A model generated the notes under the pieces. That model was not told the origin of the DNA. It ran no database searches and worked only from the letters and a program-made list of their open reading frames with translations. This document shows, piece by piece, positions 13,488 through 27,467 of a stretch of DNA of 64,000 bases. The position numbers and the translations under genes were made by a program. This DNA comes from Mallotus nudiflorus. Its lineage: Eukaryota > Streptophyta > Magnoliopsida > Malpighiales > Euphorbiaceae. The DNA lies in the NCBI GenBank assembly GCA_947683625.1, contig CANTUR010000787.1, positions 620,001-684,000 of the forward strand, in the 5' to 3' direction. Positions within the stretch are counted from its first letter, which is position 1. The number at the start of each line of letters is the position of its first letter.

Positions 13488-16400
13488 GTGCGCCCAGCAT
13501 TCTTCATGTTCTGCCTTACAGGTAAATATACATAGTGTTTTATATTTAATTAGTAAAACTATGATAGGTAGTAAAATTTTTTGTGGCCTAAATCAACAGT
13601 AGAATTTATTAGATTTTAATCCGGTTCAATTTCAATAAAAAGTCACAAAAATAGTAAAATTTTTTATAATTTTATATATTATGATTGAAATACAAGATAA
13701 TATTTAAATAAAAATAACAACCGCTAACTAATTGAATGGTCATATATATTTATTACAAATTTAACTATTTACAATAATATTTTTGGCTTTTTATCCACTA
13801 AAATGGACACATGGTGTATAATTTAAAATGAATTTGTCAAGGTGGGTATTGGTATGAAGCTTATTTTTTGGGCAGATAGATTGCATTTTCCTGGTTTGAA
13901 GTAGATATATAATGTATGTGATGAAAATTGGTCTTATTATAAGTGTAGAATGGACACATGGAATGCTCCAAAAAAAAAAAAAGGACACATGGCGTCACAT
14001 GATCGATCTTATTACAATTAATATTCCACGAAAAGAGAAATGTAAGGCATAAGTTGTCTGGTTCATTGAGTCCATTATAAAAGTTAGAAACTACAATGCA
14101 AGATCCATCCATCGGTGTGTTTTTCATTTATTGGTATTTTGGTTTTGCGGAGTTGCCATCATCATCATATGAATATGATAGGCTGTTCCTGAAATTGGGT
14201 TGGAAAAATTCTCAGCTCATAAAAGAATATACTAATCAACTATTGTGTAAGTTACTCATATAAAGTTAGAGGATGTTTAGATAAGCTTTACATCCACATT
14301 TGATTTTTTTTTTACGAATAATTGTTTAAAAAAATACTTATTTTAAATATATTATGTTCTATAATTAAATTTATAGTATATAAATTATGCATTTCATTTT
14401 TATTTCTCAAACGAAAATTTCTACATATCTAATCTTTTAAAGTAAAAATTAGTATAATTAAGCCATGGTGCAAATATATGTTGAGGAATGAAGTTGGAAT
14501 TGTAACTTCACCACCTTCCTCATATTTTCTTATAACTTCAGTAGAAATAAAAACTACAATGGTTGATTTTATATATTTATAAATATTTTATTCCAATTGA
14601 TAAAAAAATTTAGAAAATTTCGGATCTATGCTCTTTATTTATCAAAAATACCGTTTAAACTTTAAAATAATTAAAATTTTTATAGCTATCTAACAAAACT
14701 TCTTTACAGACCATTGGCATCTAACTTGACTAATAACCCAAGTTCAATAAATGACGATGCCCCAGTTATTGACCAATAAACCAAATTTACTTTTGACGTA
14801 TTGTCCTTAATTATTAAAAATAATATGTAATTTAACTAATTTATATAAACTTAAATTAGTGGCAAATTCATATAATAAAATTATATATTTATGTATTACA
14901 TATGGAATATGTTTGGGTTAGGTTATGGAGTCACCTAATTAATTTCTTAATTTATTAAACGTTAAATGAGACAGTTTATTAATTATATAATAATGAGATT
15001 AGTCTTTTTTTTTTCCCTTATAAGAGATTAGAATCATGGATTTTCAGGAAGGATGTGAGGAAAGGATCACTTTGGTGGTGGTTTGGAGATTAAGAAATGT
15101 GGAATTAGGTTGAGCTAATGGGTGGTGAAGCTGGTGCATGATCTGGTAATTATTATTTTAGTGGAAGTTAACTTAGAAGTATTGAGAGAGTCAAAGTTAG
15201 ACTGGAGAATGCATGCAATTCTCTAGTCAATGGTGGAGTATGCACACACGTTGTTTTTTCCCCGATGAATAACTTAATTCAATATCAGAATGCTAATTTG
15301 TCTCTAATGGTTTAATTAACGGCAGGCCATTTCATGTAAAATAATTAATAAATCAAAGATTATAACATGCATTTACTGTAGATGGTTGCCACCAAACAAT
15401 AGTTTTTTCTTTCTATAAAAAAAGACATCAAAACTGTTTTACTTTTTCTATGAATTCATCCCATTATGAGATAGTACAATTTTTTTTTGGTAGCTATTAG
15501 ATAATGAAAACATCAAATAAAAAAAGATGAAACTCTTCTGCTAATAAATCTTTAATTTATGTTCCGTTTGCAAACCTGCAAAACATAGTTTAATTAAAAT
15601 TATTAATACTTATTTATTTTTTATTTTTATACAACAAAAATTTCAATTAATTTTAATACCAATTTATCTAATATATATTACAAATCCAATTCTTAAATAT
15701 AATATATTTACAATAAAATAAAATTTGGCGATCAATTGCCTGTTATTTGGTTTGAATGCTTTTTGCCAAAGCCAAAATGATGAGGATGATTGATTTATTC
15801 CCATGAAGCTTATTGCCCTTTTAACTTCAATAATGCATCTATGCACATTTTTCCACAAATTCTGAATTTGAAGTCGTTCTTTTATCTTCAACGGAGCTAT
15901 AATTAATTTTTATTGATTTATCTGTAATTGACAGATTTGAATTTGTGCTAATTGAAACACTGTTATTTTTGTATAACTATTTTATTTTAATGAAATGAAA
16001 CTTTTAATACTTTACAAGAAACAATTCTTTTTTTTTAGGAAACCAAAAAATAATTCTTTTACCATAAAAATATTTAAAATATAATAATATTCCAATTTTT
16101 CTAAGACATGAATGTATGATGAACAACTTTCAATTAGTTTAAGTAAGGCAAATAACATTCTTATGAATTGAAATAAAATCAACATCAATAAAATAAATAA
16201 AAATTAAACGCAGAACATAAGCGATGTGGTGACACCTCTTTACTAAGGACAATTGTCTTAGCTTAAAGAGGTGTCTGTCTCTTTGAAAAAACGTCGTTTA
16301 TATTCTATTTACAGAACCAACTTTCAAATAAATTTTCCTTGCTCCATTATGAATAATAAACAATTTAAATGATTAAGACATAATAGAAAGTGATGCACAC

Positions 16401-18896
16401 AACTTGCAAATAATATGTAAAGCTTGAATGATTAAAATAAGAAATAACAAAACCTATTATGAATTATAAAATCAACTACATATAAAATGTTAATACGCTT
16501 ACTGTTTATGCTATTTTATCTTTCAAAATTGTAGCCCTTAGAAGTTGAGTTTGTTTCTGTACTGATCAGAATGCAATAACAGCCTCTTCCCTTCAAAGAC
16601 CTTCCCCCTTCAATGCCTCTTTTCTTCTTTTCCCTTACTTTTTGAGTCCAACACATCCTCTTTTCTCCTTCTTTCTTTCAAACACCAGCCAAAAAGATCT
16701 CTTTCTCTTTTCTCTTCCCTTCCTTTTTATCCTGTTCTCTCATTTAATTGCATTGAGGAGGTTCCACCCTCTCCACTTCTATTAAGAAACACCCCCCATT
16801 ACTCTTGGAGGACATTGGATCGTGTAGAGACATAAAACCAATCAAGCATTTATTGCTTATTTTAAAAAAAATAGACTTGGCTACTAAAAGACACTGCCTT
16901 ATCAACCTTCATAGAGGTGTCGCCTCATCAACCTTTAGTCATAGAGGAGTCAATGAGGTGATACTTTAGTGGCATTGGGCTGGAGCCATTTTGCTTGTTT
17001 GGGCTTTAAAGGCTCAGTTTTGAACTTATGATCCGTTTTTTAAGGAGCTTGAGCTTCAGGTCTATTTTTGAGAGGATTATAGGCTAATTGTGTATTTAGT
17101 ACTCATTTCATTTCATCATCAAGTTTTGAGTACGAGCTAATCAAACCAGGTGTCAACAGTGTGTTTGATACATAAAGAATTTTAAAAAATTTATTTATAA
17201 ATTCAAGTGAAAATATTTTATTTAAATGAAAACTCAGTAAAATTTCTTTTAAATTCCAACCTTTTTAATTTTTATGAAATTATTGTAAAAAGTTGTTTGG
17301 TTCGTACTTCGAAATTGTAATGAAAACAATGAGAATCGAAAATGAAATGAAAAATCTAACAAAATATTTGGTTTATAAGGAAATCAAATCAAAATGGAAA
17401 GTAATATTGTTTATACATAAAAATTTATTAAATGATTATTTTTATTACTTTATATATTTTATTTTGTTGCTTCAAAAAATATTTTCTATTTTATAAATTT
17501 TAATAATATACAACAATGTCTGAATATGTGACAAATTTATAATTAGTTTGACTTTTTATAAGAATGATAATCCATTCCTTACCACATAAAAGGAATAGGT
17601 TGTAATATCCCGAGTTTTTAAATAATTTTAAATTGCATCGGGATATGCAGTGTTAATAATTTTTATATATATTCATGATTATTTAATGAGTTTGTTATTT
17701 ATTAAAGTTATTTTTAATTATTTTAAGTTCTTTACGTAAAATTTTTTGGAAATTTTATTTTTGGGGAAATTAAGACGTAAATAATTTATGTCACGACCCA
17801 AACCTGAGGGCACGTGACCGGCACTAAGGAATGAGAAGACATAAGGCCCCCGAAACCCGTAGTAAGCCTATTATAAAAGATAAACAACACCTTACAATTT
17901 AAAACTTTATTTTAAAATAGAACACATTATCAAACTGATTTTTCTAAAATTTAAACATAATTGAATACATAATTAACATGTTTACAGCGTCACATATATA
18001 AATCAAACTTAAATCGTTATATATAAACGTGGTGTATATAAATAAAATACATAAATACACTCAAGTCATACAATTTATAGTACATTTACTACTGCATCTA
18101 TCTAGAATATTACGACAGTACAACTTACAATGACCTACATAAAATGGCCGGTGATGAAGAAATCCGGCGTGGAGGTAGTCTGAGGTCGAACTCCCAAGCT
18201 CCTAAAAAAAAATATATTGAGGGGAATCAGACCTCACTGAGTAAGTCAATAAAAGAGCTGTACAGTTTGAAAACCTTTTTGAAAACTATATATATTTATA
18301 GTGAAAATAATTTATAATGTATAGGTATAGTTTTTGAAAAAAAAATCTCGGTAGAACCCTAAACCCAAAAATCTAAATGGCCAACTGGGCCCATTTATTC
18401 CAACTAGACTACCGGTCCCCGAGAGCAAAGGCATCGACCGAGGCACCAATTTGTAGTCATTCACTTAATCCAAATATATGGCTCTGGCGGTCCCCGAGAG
18501 CTAGGGCATCAACCGAGGCACCTATCCCAGTCCATTTTTAACCTTACAATCACTGGCGATCCCCGAGAGCATAGGCTTCCACTGAGGCACCCGTCTCAGT
18601 TTAACATTCACCGGTCATATATATATTTCGGATCCATCTCTCAATCTCTACCATGTGCACATTGTTCTGGTGAAGCCTACCAGGTAGTCCGTTCTACCAA
18701 AATTTCTCAAAATCGACTTTTAAATAAATAAAATGCGTTTTAAATCTTAAATAACAACATTAAATTAAATAAATCATATAATCAATATTAAAAATATGAG
18801 CGCATGCATTCTTTAAGTAAACACACGCACAGATCGTTCTATTGACTTACAAGATGAATGCGAAGGCTGATGACCATGCGTCTGCCTCGGTCTCAC

Positions 18897-21800
18897 GGTA
18901 ATATCCCGTGTTTTTAAACATTTTTATACTGTATCGGGATATGCAGTGTTAATAATTTTTAAAATATAATATTGATATTTCATGAGCTTTTATTTAATTA
19001 AAATTGAATTTTTAATTGTTTATTATTATTTTAAGTACTTTACGTAAAATTTTCCCGGGACTTACATTTTCGAGGAAATTTTAACGTAAATAATTTACTA
19101 TTAATTATTTTAAATAGATTTTCATAATTGCATGAACTCATATATATTTTTAAAATACTAAATAAAATATATATGTGTATTTATTTAATTAATTAGGGTT
19201 TAATTAATTACCCTAATATTTTATTATTTATTTATTAGTTTTATTGTTATTTAATTATTTTTATTTATTATTAAATTTTAAAATATTAAATTATATGTGT
19301 GTGGTGTATATTTAATGTGTGTAATTTAATATTATTTTAATATATAGTATAAAGTATATATATATACATATATACATTTAATATTAACAAAATTATAAAG
19401 TTTAGTATATTTACAACTTTGCCATTCGTTCTTCTTCTTCCTCCCGACCGTTCCCCATCACCGTCCGCCGCTGCTACCGCCATTTTCTTGCCGTTGGTGT
19501 GCCATCCGGCGTGCCACCTCCTTCCCCAGCCTTCCCCGCCACCTCCTGCAGCTGTTTCCGGCGTTTGGAAGTCGTTTTTGGCCGGAGAAGCCGAAAGTGG
19601 AAGCAACATCGTTCACGACGTTTCCGGCCACCGTTTTTGACACTGCTGATCTCTTTCTTCTCCTTGAGCTCCGGTGAGTATGATTCCAAGCTTTGTTTCA
19701 CTTCAAATGGTCTTGATTTGCTTAGGTTTTGATTTTTTGATTTCGGCCTATTAGGGTTCTTGATTTTTTTGAACTTCAATTTGATTCATTCATGAAAAAT
19801 TCCTTCACAAATGTTGTTCCCCTTAGCTTAATCTACATGTGTGAATTTTTTTGGAATTTTTGGGAATTATTTTGATTTTTGGTTATTTTTGAATATTTTA
19901 ATATTATTTTCTAATTTTCGGAAATTAATTATGAAATTGTGTTTCATGATAATTATAGGTGTTGAAATGAATTATAGAAATTTATTTGGAATTTTTATGA
20001 ATTTCTATGTATTTATTTTGAATTTATTTAGGTTTATGTAATTTTGGAAAATTAGGTTAATTGTGTTTTTAATTGAAATTAATTGGTTAATAGTTTTTAA
20101 TTATTGATATTATTGATAAATATGTTGATAAAATTAATTTTGGATAATTATATTATTTTTGGTGAATTTTTGAATGAATTTTACCATATTTATATATATA
20201 GGGGTATTTTGGTAATTTTACACAAAATTGGCTAAAAATGTAATTTAATTGGTTTTAATAATTATTTAACGTATAAAAATGATTTCTACAAATTATTTAG
20301 TATTTTTAACTAATTAAAACTAATTTTCGTGAATTATTTTCAATTATATATATAAAATACGATTTTTCTAATAAAATGAGTTTTTATCGGTTCTTACTAT
20401 GTTTTAAGGTTAATTACATAATTTCTACTTATTAAATGTATTTCTGTAATGTTAGGGCATTTTTGGTATTTTTATATTGTTCTGTGAATTGTGAACCTTG
20501 GTCGGTAGACTGTAGTTTGGAGTTCGACCGAGGGATTTTGGTTGTGTTTTGTGCTTGTTTTTCGAAGTGTGTTTCTTTGTAGGGTCGGCTCTACTCTTTG
20601 AGTAGAGAGATGTCCATTTTACAGGGGAGGTTCTGTCGAATTTTTGGTAGAATTCTCGTAAAATGTGATGTTCGGTCGAATCCTGATTTCTAATTCTGTG
20701 TTTAAGTAATCTAGATTGAGTCCTTAGAACTTCTGTTTGATTTATTCTGATTCCTGTCGTTATTGTTTGTTTAGTTGCGCCGAGACAGAGGCCTAGTGGA
20801 CCAGGCCCGTCGGACCCATCTCGAGGAGCACACTAAGTGTGAGTTACTATTTTATATATATATGCTTTAGGGTGCATGATTTAGAAATGTATGTTTTATT
20901 TTGATTAAATATGCATAAATAATTTGAGTAGTATTTAAGTTTATTTTTAGTTTATTTTTGGTTTATTTTTGGTTTATTTTCGGTATATTTTCAATTATAT
21001 GCATGTTTTGCTAATAAATTAAGTTTAAAATGTTTTTCAATATATGACCAGTTTATTTCGTAATCTATATGGATTTCTTTGACATATATATACTCGAATA
21101 TGCCTGGTTTACTTCTAGTATATTTTTAGTATATATATGGTTTATGTTGCTATTTATTTCAAATTTATGCATCATTTATTTTTATGAATGAATGTTTTAT
21201 ATTTATTAATGAAGGATATCGATAGAACGTGCTACCTAGTGGGCAGCAATAGAACCGAGTATGTACCGATACGCTTATAGCATTTAGGCTATATTACTAA
21301 CCATTTGTGGATATTGATTGGATATGATTATTTGATGTGTGTGATATGATTTGGGAGTGTGATTGCTGGAGCTCGGTTAACCAAGTGTCTCGGGGCCAGT
21401 CTACTGTCCAAATGGATCAAGTGAAAATATTTTGGAATAAATGAGCCTGTATGGCTAGAGTGTTGTCTAACACTGTTTGAGGTCACGATATTCTAGGGTT
21501 CTATTTGATCCTTCATAAACGATGATTTTCAATAAAATATATATAAAATGATTTTATTGCATCTGTGTGTATTTGCCTATATATATACATATTAGATATA
21601 TACTGTTGATTGTATGCATTGTCATTTAGTATGCATATATATATATTATAGTAATTCACTCAGTGAGGTCTGACTTCCCTCCGTTGACTATTTTTCAAGA
21701 GAGTCATCTTCTTCAGACCTCAGTAGCAGGCCTATACGTCGGATTTCTTCCGCCCCGGCTTCTCTATGTAAACTGCTTATCTGAGTCTTGAGTTTTATTT

Positions 21801-22088
21801 TATCTAGACACTGCAGTAGTCATTAAATTATTAAAGAAATGTTGTATTATATTTGAACTGGATTTGTATTAAAAGAGTTTATATATATATATATGAGATA
21901 AGGATTTAATTTAAATTCAGTTGGTGCAAATGTTATTGTGATATTTATGATTTTTATTTTCGCTGCATTATATATTATTATTACTACTACTGTATGTTTA
22001 TTTTATTTTTAGGCTTGCTCCGGGTTCCGGATTCGAAAGAATTCCCGTTCCCTAGCGCCGGTCATGGCTCCTATTTTGGGTCGTGACA
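18897..22088 (+). mobile_element. LTR-A: solo LTR nested in LTR-F
   Basis: This 3192-bp solo LTR ends in GGGTCGTGACA. Its first base is G instead of the family T. The target duplication CTCAC (18892-18896 and 22089-22093) is perfect. Predicted exons are: exon 1 ending 19673, 20583-20838, 21700-21767 and 22013 to the LTR end. A GC-rich island (about 19420-19680) stands out from the otherwise AT-rich LTR. TATA-like sequence lies near 19340. This copy has one copy of the GGAGCTCGGTT repeat where its relatives have two. Confidence 0.9.
20583..20838 (+). other. LTR-A predicted exon 2 with hairpins
   Basis: The segment follows a pyrimidine tract ending TTTGTAG and ends before GTGAGTT. A perfect 8-bp stem (CTCTACTC, loop TTT, GAGTAGAG) lies at 20589-20607. 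A second stem pairs CATTTTAC at 20615-20622 with GTAAAATG at 20658-20665. A third, weaker hairpin around GGCC-TAGTGGACCA-GGCC lies near the 3' end. No open frame is shared, so a noncoding leader is the simplest reading. Confidence 0.5.
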
Positions 22089-22270
22089 CTCACGGCTTCT
22101 GCTCCAATATGCTCTAGAAAGAAAATAACAAATCGATTTTAAAACATGACTATGAAATAAAATCGAAAATCAACAAAACAATGAATTTCCAGACTGACTC
22201 GAGGAAGACTGGACAAGACTTGATGGACAGGATAAAACCTAACTAACGGTAGAAATTTTTACAAATATCA

Positions 22271-22352
22271 CATTTTACGAGAAAATCTATCGAAATTTCG
22301 ACAGAGTCTCCTCTGTAAAATGGACATCTCTCTACCAAAGGTAGAGCCAAAC
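22271..22352 (-). other. LTR-F predicted exon 2 start with hairpins (minus strand)
   Basis: On the minus strand the segment follows TATGCAG. Hairpin 1 is CTCTACC, loop TTT, GGTAGAG (plus coordinates 22330-22346). One base pair is missing from both arms compared with LTR-A, so pairing is kept. Hairpin 2 pairs CATTTTAC with GTAAAATG (22315-22322 and 22271-22278). Confidence 0.45.
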
Positions 22353-23777
22353 CTGCATAGAAAACGCACTTCTAATAACCACAGACATACACATTCGAGT
22401 CGGGCTTCAAAACTACACTTAACCCCGATCGAGATCACAACTTCAATAAAACATCAAGAAATGATATCATTTATTTTCCAAAATACATATTACACATACA
22501 TATATACTAAAAATATATAAAATCTCAATTATTCAAAAAGTAAACAACTCACTTTGCATTCCATTATCAAAATATAATTATGACCTAAATTAAAACCATT
22601 ACATTAAATATACAAAATACAACCTTATATTTAATTTTTGTTACCAAAATAATGTATTATAAATATATATGTAATATTTGGAATTAATATTTCAAATCAA
22701 CATTACTTAAATAAAAATATCAATTAATTTATAAAAATTCTCTAAACCTCTTAAATATTAATAAAACTAACTAAAATATATGTTTAACTATAAGTAGCAT
22801 GAAATTACATTTTTACCCCTAAATACATAATTTACATAATGTATTATTAGTACTAAAAAAATTTTCTTAAAATTATTTAATCATCTAAAAATTATTTTCT
22901 CAAAATTAAACTTCTTAATATAATTAAAACATAAAATCAACTAATAATTTCTTCTAAAAAAATATAATTTAACCTAATAATCACATTTGACATAAACTCA
23001 AAAATATTTATAAAAATAGTTTAAAAATCACAAAAATTATAATTTGAGTTCTAAAATTAATAACATTTAATAATAACCTCAATTATCAAAATTTTATAAT
23101 TTTTTACAAATAATTTTTGAAATTAATAAAAATATTAATTAAATACCCAAAATTTACAAAAACTTATAATTAACACCAAAATTTCTAAAACCTTAAAAAC
23201 AATCCAAACATCATAAATATATAATCTTAATTTACTCTAATGTACTAGTTAAACCAAAGAAAAATCCAATAAATTCAAATAAAAATTAAATAAAATTATA
23301 CAAAAATTCTGTAAATCAAGAAAAATTCAGAATGATGCTTAAAAAATTTGAATTTGAACAACCAAATGGTAAAACTCAACATTTAGCTTAGAATAACCTA
23401 AAATCAACACCTAGTTCCATTCAACAACTAAAAAACAATCCTAGAACAACCTAAGAACAACCCAGAACAACTCACCTTCAACCTCCAATTTCGACGTTGG
23501 AGGTGAGTTGCAGCGGCGGCTTCCGGCTTGGATTGACGCCTGAGAAGATGAGGGAAGCTGGGGAAGCTTCGGTGGTGCCGGATCAGCTCAGATCGAAGGT
23601 GACAGAAGGAGAAGAAGAAGGACAACAACAACGACAACATCTGGAAGCTTCAAGCTCACGGTGGCGATGGAGTCTCGGTGGTGGAGGAGGAAATGGCACG
23701 GTGAGAGGGAAGACAGAGGCTGTGGGCAGGCGGAGATGGAGGGTGGCAGCAGCTTGGGTCGTTTTTGGGAGGGGAGG

Positions 23778-26700
23778 TGTAATATCCCGTGTTTTTTTTA
23801 AAATATTTTTTACACTGTACCGGGATATGCAGTGTTAATAATTTATGTATATTATATGATATTTTTACGAGTTAATATGTATTTAAAACCTATTTTTATT
23901 ACTATGTATTATTTTCAGTGTTTTACGTAAAATTTTCCCGGGACTTGCATTTTCGGGGAAATTTTCACGTAAACAATGTATTATTAATTATTTTAAATGT
24001 ATTTACGGACTTGCATGAACTCATGCGTATTTTTAAATTATTAAATAAAGCCTGTGTGTGTATATTTATTTAATTAGGGTTTATTATTTCCCTAATATTT
24101 TATTAATTAATTATTTATTTTATTGTTATTTAATTAATTTTATTTAGTATAAATTATTAAAATATTAGATTTTTATGTGTGTGGTGTATATTTGATGTGT
24201 GTAATTTAATATTATTTTAATATATAGTATAAAGTATATATATATACATATATACATCAAAAATCAAAAGAATTGGAAAATTACCATTTTGCCCCCCGAG
24301 TCTTCTTCTTCCTCCCGATCCTTCTCCTCGTCGTTCCGGTCGCTGCTACCGCCGTTTCTTCACCGTGGGTGTGCCGTCCAGTGTGCCACCGCCTTCCCCA
24401 ACCATTTTCGCCGCCTGAGGTAGCCGTTTCTGGCGCCTGGAAGTCGATTTTGGCCGGAGAAGCAGAAAATCGATCCACGTCGATCACGTCAATTCCGGCC
24501 ACCGTTTTCGACACCGCCGGTCTCTTTCTTCTCCTTGAGGTCCGGTGAGAGTGATTCTAGCTTTGGTTTGAGCTAAAATGGTCTAGAATTGCTTAGGTTT
24601 CGAATTTTCAATTTCGGCCTATTAGGGTTTTCGATTTTTTTGAGCTTCGAATTGGATGATTCATGAAAACTTCCTTCACAAATGTTGTTCCTAGTAGCTT
24701 AATATACATGTATGAATTTTTGTATAATTTTTGGAGATTTTTTGGATTTTTGGGTATTTTTGAATATTTTAATATTATTTTCTAATTTTCGGAAATTAAT
24801 TATTTAAATTATGAAATTGGAGTTTATGGTTAAATTAGGTGTTGAAATGAATTATAGGAATTTATTTGGAATTTTTATGAATTTCTAAGTATTTATTTTG
24901 AATTATTGAAGTTTATGTGATTTTGAGAAAATTAGGTTAATTGTGTTTTTATTTGAATTTAATTGGTTAATTGAGTTTAATTATTGATATTATTGATAAA
25001 TATGTTGAGAAAATTAATTTTGGATAATTGTATGATTTTTGGTGAATTTTTGAAGTAATTATAGTATATTTATATATATAGGGGTATTTTGATAATTTTA
25101 CCCTAAATTGTCTAAAAATGTAATTTAATTGGTTTTAATAATTATTTAAGGTATAAAAATGATTGCTACAAAATATTTGGTATTTTTAACTAATTAAAAC
25201 TATTTTTCGTGAATTATTTTCAATTATATATATAATATACGGTTTTACTAATAAAATGAGTTTTAATCGGTTTTTACAATGTTTCAAGGTTAATTATGTA
25301 ATTTCTACATATAAAATGTAGTTATGTGATTTAAGGATATTTTTGGTATACCTGGAATATGTTCTGTGTTTGTGGACCCCGGTCGGTGGACTGTAGTTTG
25401 GAGTCCGACCGTGGGATTTTGATTGTGTTGAGCCTATTTTTCGAAGTGTATTTCTTTGCAGGGTCGGCTCTACTCTTTTGAGTAGATAGATGTCCGTTTT
25501 ACAGGGGAGGTTCTGTTGGATTTTCGGTAGAATCCTCGTAAAACGTGATATCCAGTCGAACCCTAATTTTGTTTCCGTATTTTAATACTCTAGATTGAAT
25601 TCTAGGATTTCTGTTAGGTTTATTCTAATGTCGGTTATTTATTGCTTGTTTAGTTACGCCGAGACCGAGGGCTAGTGGACCAGGCCCGTCGGACCTGTCT
25701 CGTGGAGCGCATTAGGTGAGTTACTATACTATATATATATGCTTAGGATGCATGATTTAGAAATGCATGTTTTATGTTGATTAAATATGCATATATAATT
25801 TGATTATTTCTTAAGTTTATATTAAGTATATTTTCGGTTTATTTTTGGTATATATTAAGTTATATGCATGTTTTGTAAATAAAATATACTTAAAATGTTT
25901 TTTAAATATATTTCCAGCTTAAGTTATAATTTGATTGGATTTATTTGACATATATATACTCGAATTATACCTGGTTTACGTTTGGTATATTTCTGGTATA
26001 TATATGGATTATATTGTTATTTCATTTACATTCATGCATCATTTATTTTTGTGAATGAATATTTTACATTATTAATGATGAAGGATATCAATAGAACGTG
26101 CTACCTAGTGGGCAGCACTAGGACCGAGTACGTACCGGTACGCCTATAGTATTTAGGCTATAATACTAACTAACTGTGGATATTGATTTGATGTGATTAT
26201 CGATTTGTGAGATGTGGTTTGTGGGTGTGATTGCTGGAGCTCGGTTGACTAAGTGTCTCGGGGCCAATCACACTGGCAGTCAGACTGCTGGAGCTCGGTT
26301 GACTTAGTGTCTCGGGGCCAGTCTACTGTCTAAATGGATTAAGCGGATATATTTGGACTAAGTGAGCCTATATGGCTAGAGTGTTGTGTAATACTATTTC
26401 TGAGGTTGCGATATTCTAGGATTCTATGTGATCCTTCATAAACTGGGATTTTTCAATAAAATATATAAAAATGATTTTTCTGCATCTATATGAATTTGCC
26501 TGTATATATACATATTATATATATACTGTTGACTGTATGCATTATCACTTAGTGTGTATGTATATATATTATAGTAATTCACTCAGTGAGGTCTGACTCT
26601 CCTCCGTTGACTATTTTTCAGGAGAGTCAACTTCTTCAGACCTCAGTAGCAGGTCGATACGCCGGATTTCTTCCGCCCCGGCTTCTTTATGTAAATCATT

Positions 26701-27015
26701 TACTTGAGTCTTATTTATTTTATCTAGACACTGCAATAGTTGTGAATTACAGTATTGGATTTCATGTATTTTATTTTAAAGAGATGTATTATGTTGAAAC
26801 TGGATTTGTATTAAAGACTATATATATGTGATGAGATGAGTTTTGAATTAAATCCAGTGATGAAAATGATATTATGATTTTTATTTCCGCTGCATATTAT
26901 ATTGTTATTGTTATTATTGCATGTTTATTTTATTTTTAGGCTTGCTACGGGTTCCGGATTCGAAAGAATTCCCGTTCCCTAGCGCCGGTCATGGCCCCTG
27001 TTTTGGGTCGTGACA
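23778..27015 (+). mobile_element. LTR-B: solo LTR nested in LTR-F
   Basis: This 3238-bp solo LTR is TGTAATATCCCG...GGGTCGTGACA with a perfect target duplication GGAGG (23773-23777 and 27016-27020). It is closely similar to LTR-A throughout. Predicted exons are: exon 1 ending 24544 at CCG|GTGAGA, 25462-25715, 26622-26690 and 26940-27015. Two tandem copies of the GGAGCTCGGTTGACT...GGGGCCA unit lie at 26228-26330. Confidence 0.92.
25462..25715 (+). other. LTR-B predicted exon 2 with hairpins
   Basis: It is preceded by TTTCTTTGCAG and followed by GTGAGTT. Hairpin 1 is at 25468-25487. Hairpin 2 pairs CGTTTTAC (25495-25502) with GTAAAACG (25538-25545); relative to LTR-A both partners of the second pair have changed (A-T to G-C). 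The 3' hairpin has outer arms CGAGAC and GTCTCG. Confidence 0.5.
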
Positions 27016-27054
27016 GGAGGTAAGCTTCCTTCCTTTTTTTTTTTTTTTTGTTCT

Positions 27055-27159
<105 letters not shown>

Positions 27160-27224
27160 ATAGGTGTATGTACATGTATATTACTCTAATGGTATATACT
27201 TTATATTTATACACACATGCATAT

Positions 27225-27226
<2 letters not shown>

Positions 27227-27260
<34 letters not shown>
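27227..27260. repeat. (AT)n microsatellite
   Basis: This is a pure AT run in LTR-F. Confidence 0.95.
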
Positions 27261-27268
<8 letters not shown>

Positions 27269-27404
27269 ATGTGCATATATACTCATACTATTATAATAAA
27301 CATGAGTATACATATACTATTATAATAACTTATATTTATTATGAACCTTAAATATATATATATACATATATGTACTAGCAACACATAAAACAACCTTGAA
27401 TTTC

Positions 27405-27405
<1 letters not shown>

Positions 27406-27466
<61 letters not shown>

Positions 27467-27467
27467 T
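27406..27467. repeat. (AAT)n microsatellite
   Basis: About 20 TAA/AAT trinucleotide repeats lie in LTR-F near its minus-strand start. Confidence 0.95.

Larger units (their letters stand above)
12612..17595. other. Intergenic DNA, no gene seen
   Basis: AT-rich sequence with two (AT)n tracts (13292-13332 and 13451-13484) and three scattered copies of GGACACATGG near 13803, 13951 and 13982. The less AT-rich part at 16550-17160 has no open frame that resembles a protein. The segment from about 17155 to 17595 looks like a mononucleotide-rich MITE interior, but its ends could not be fixed. Confidence 0.5.

Noticed and set aside
13803..13991. Three GGACACATGG copies as a possible CRISPR-like or regulatory array
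   Set aside because: The copies are short, irregularly spaced and in plant nuclear DNA. They are too few to mean more than a local duplication.
17155..17595. A possible PIF/Harbinger or hAT MITE around the LTR-G insertion site, continuing after 30650
   Set aside because: The composition and an ATTCCATTCC-like end are suggestive, but I could not find matching terminal inverted repeats or a target duplication.
19337..19779. Proline/serine-rich open frames on both strands of LTR-A, with similar ones in LTR-B (24273-24548), LTR-F (23428-23838), LTR-G (27818-28009) and LTR-D (58446-58767)
   Set aside because: They lie in the GC-rich island of a repeated LTR, differ in frame between copies and have no domain. 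Similarity between copies is explained by DNA ancestry and the possible noncoding exon 1.
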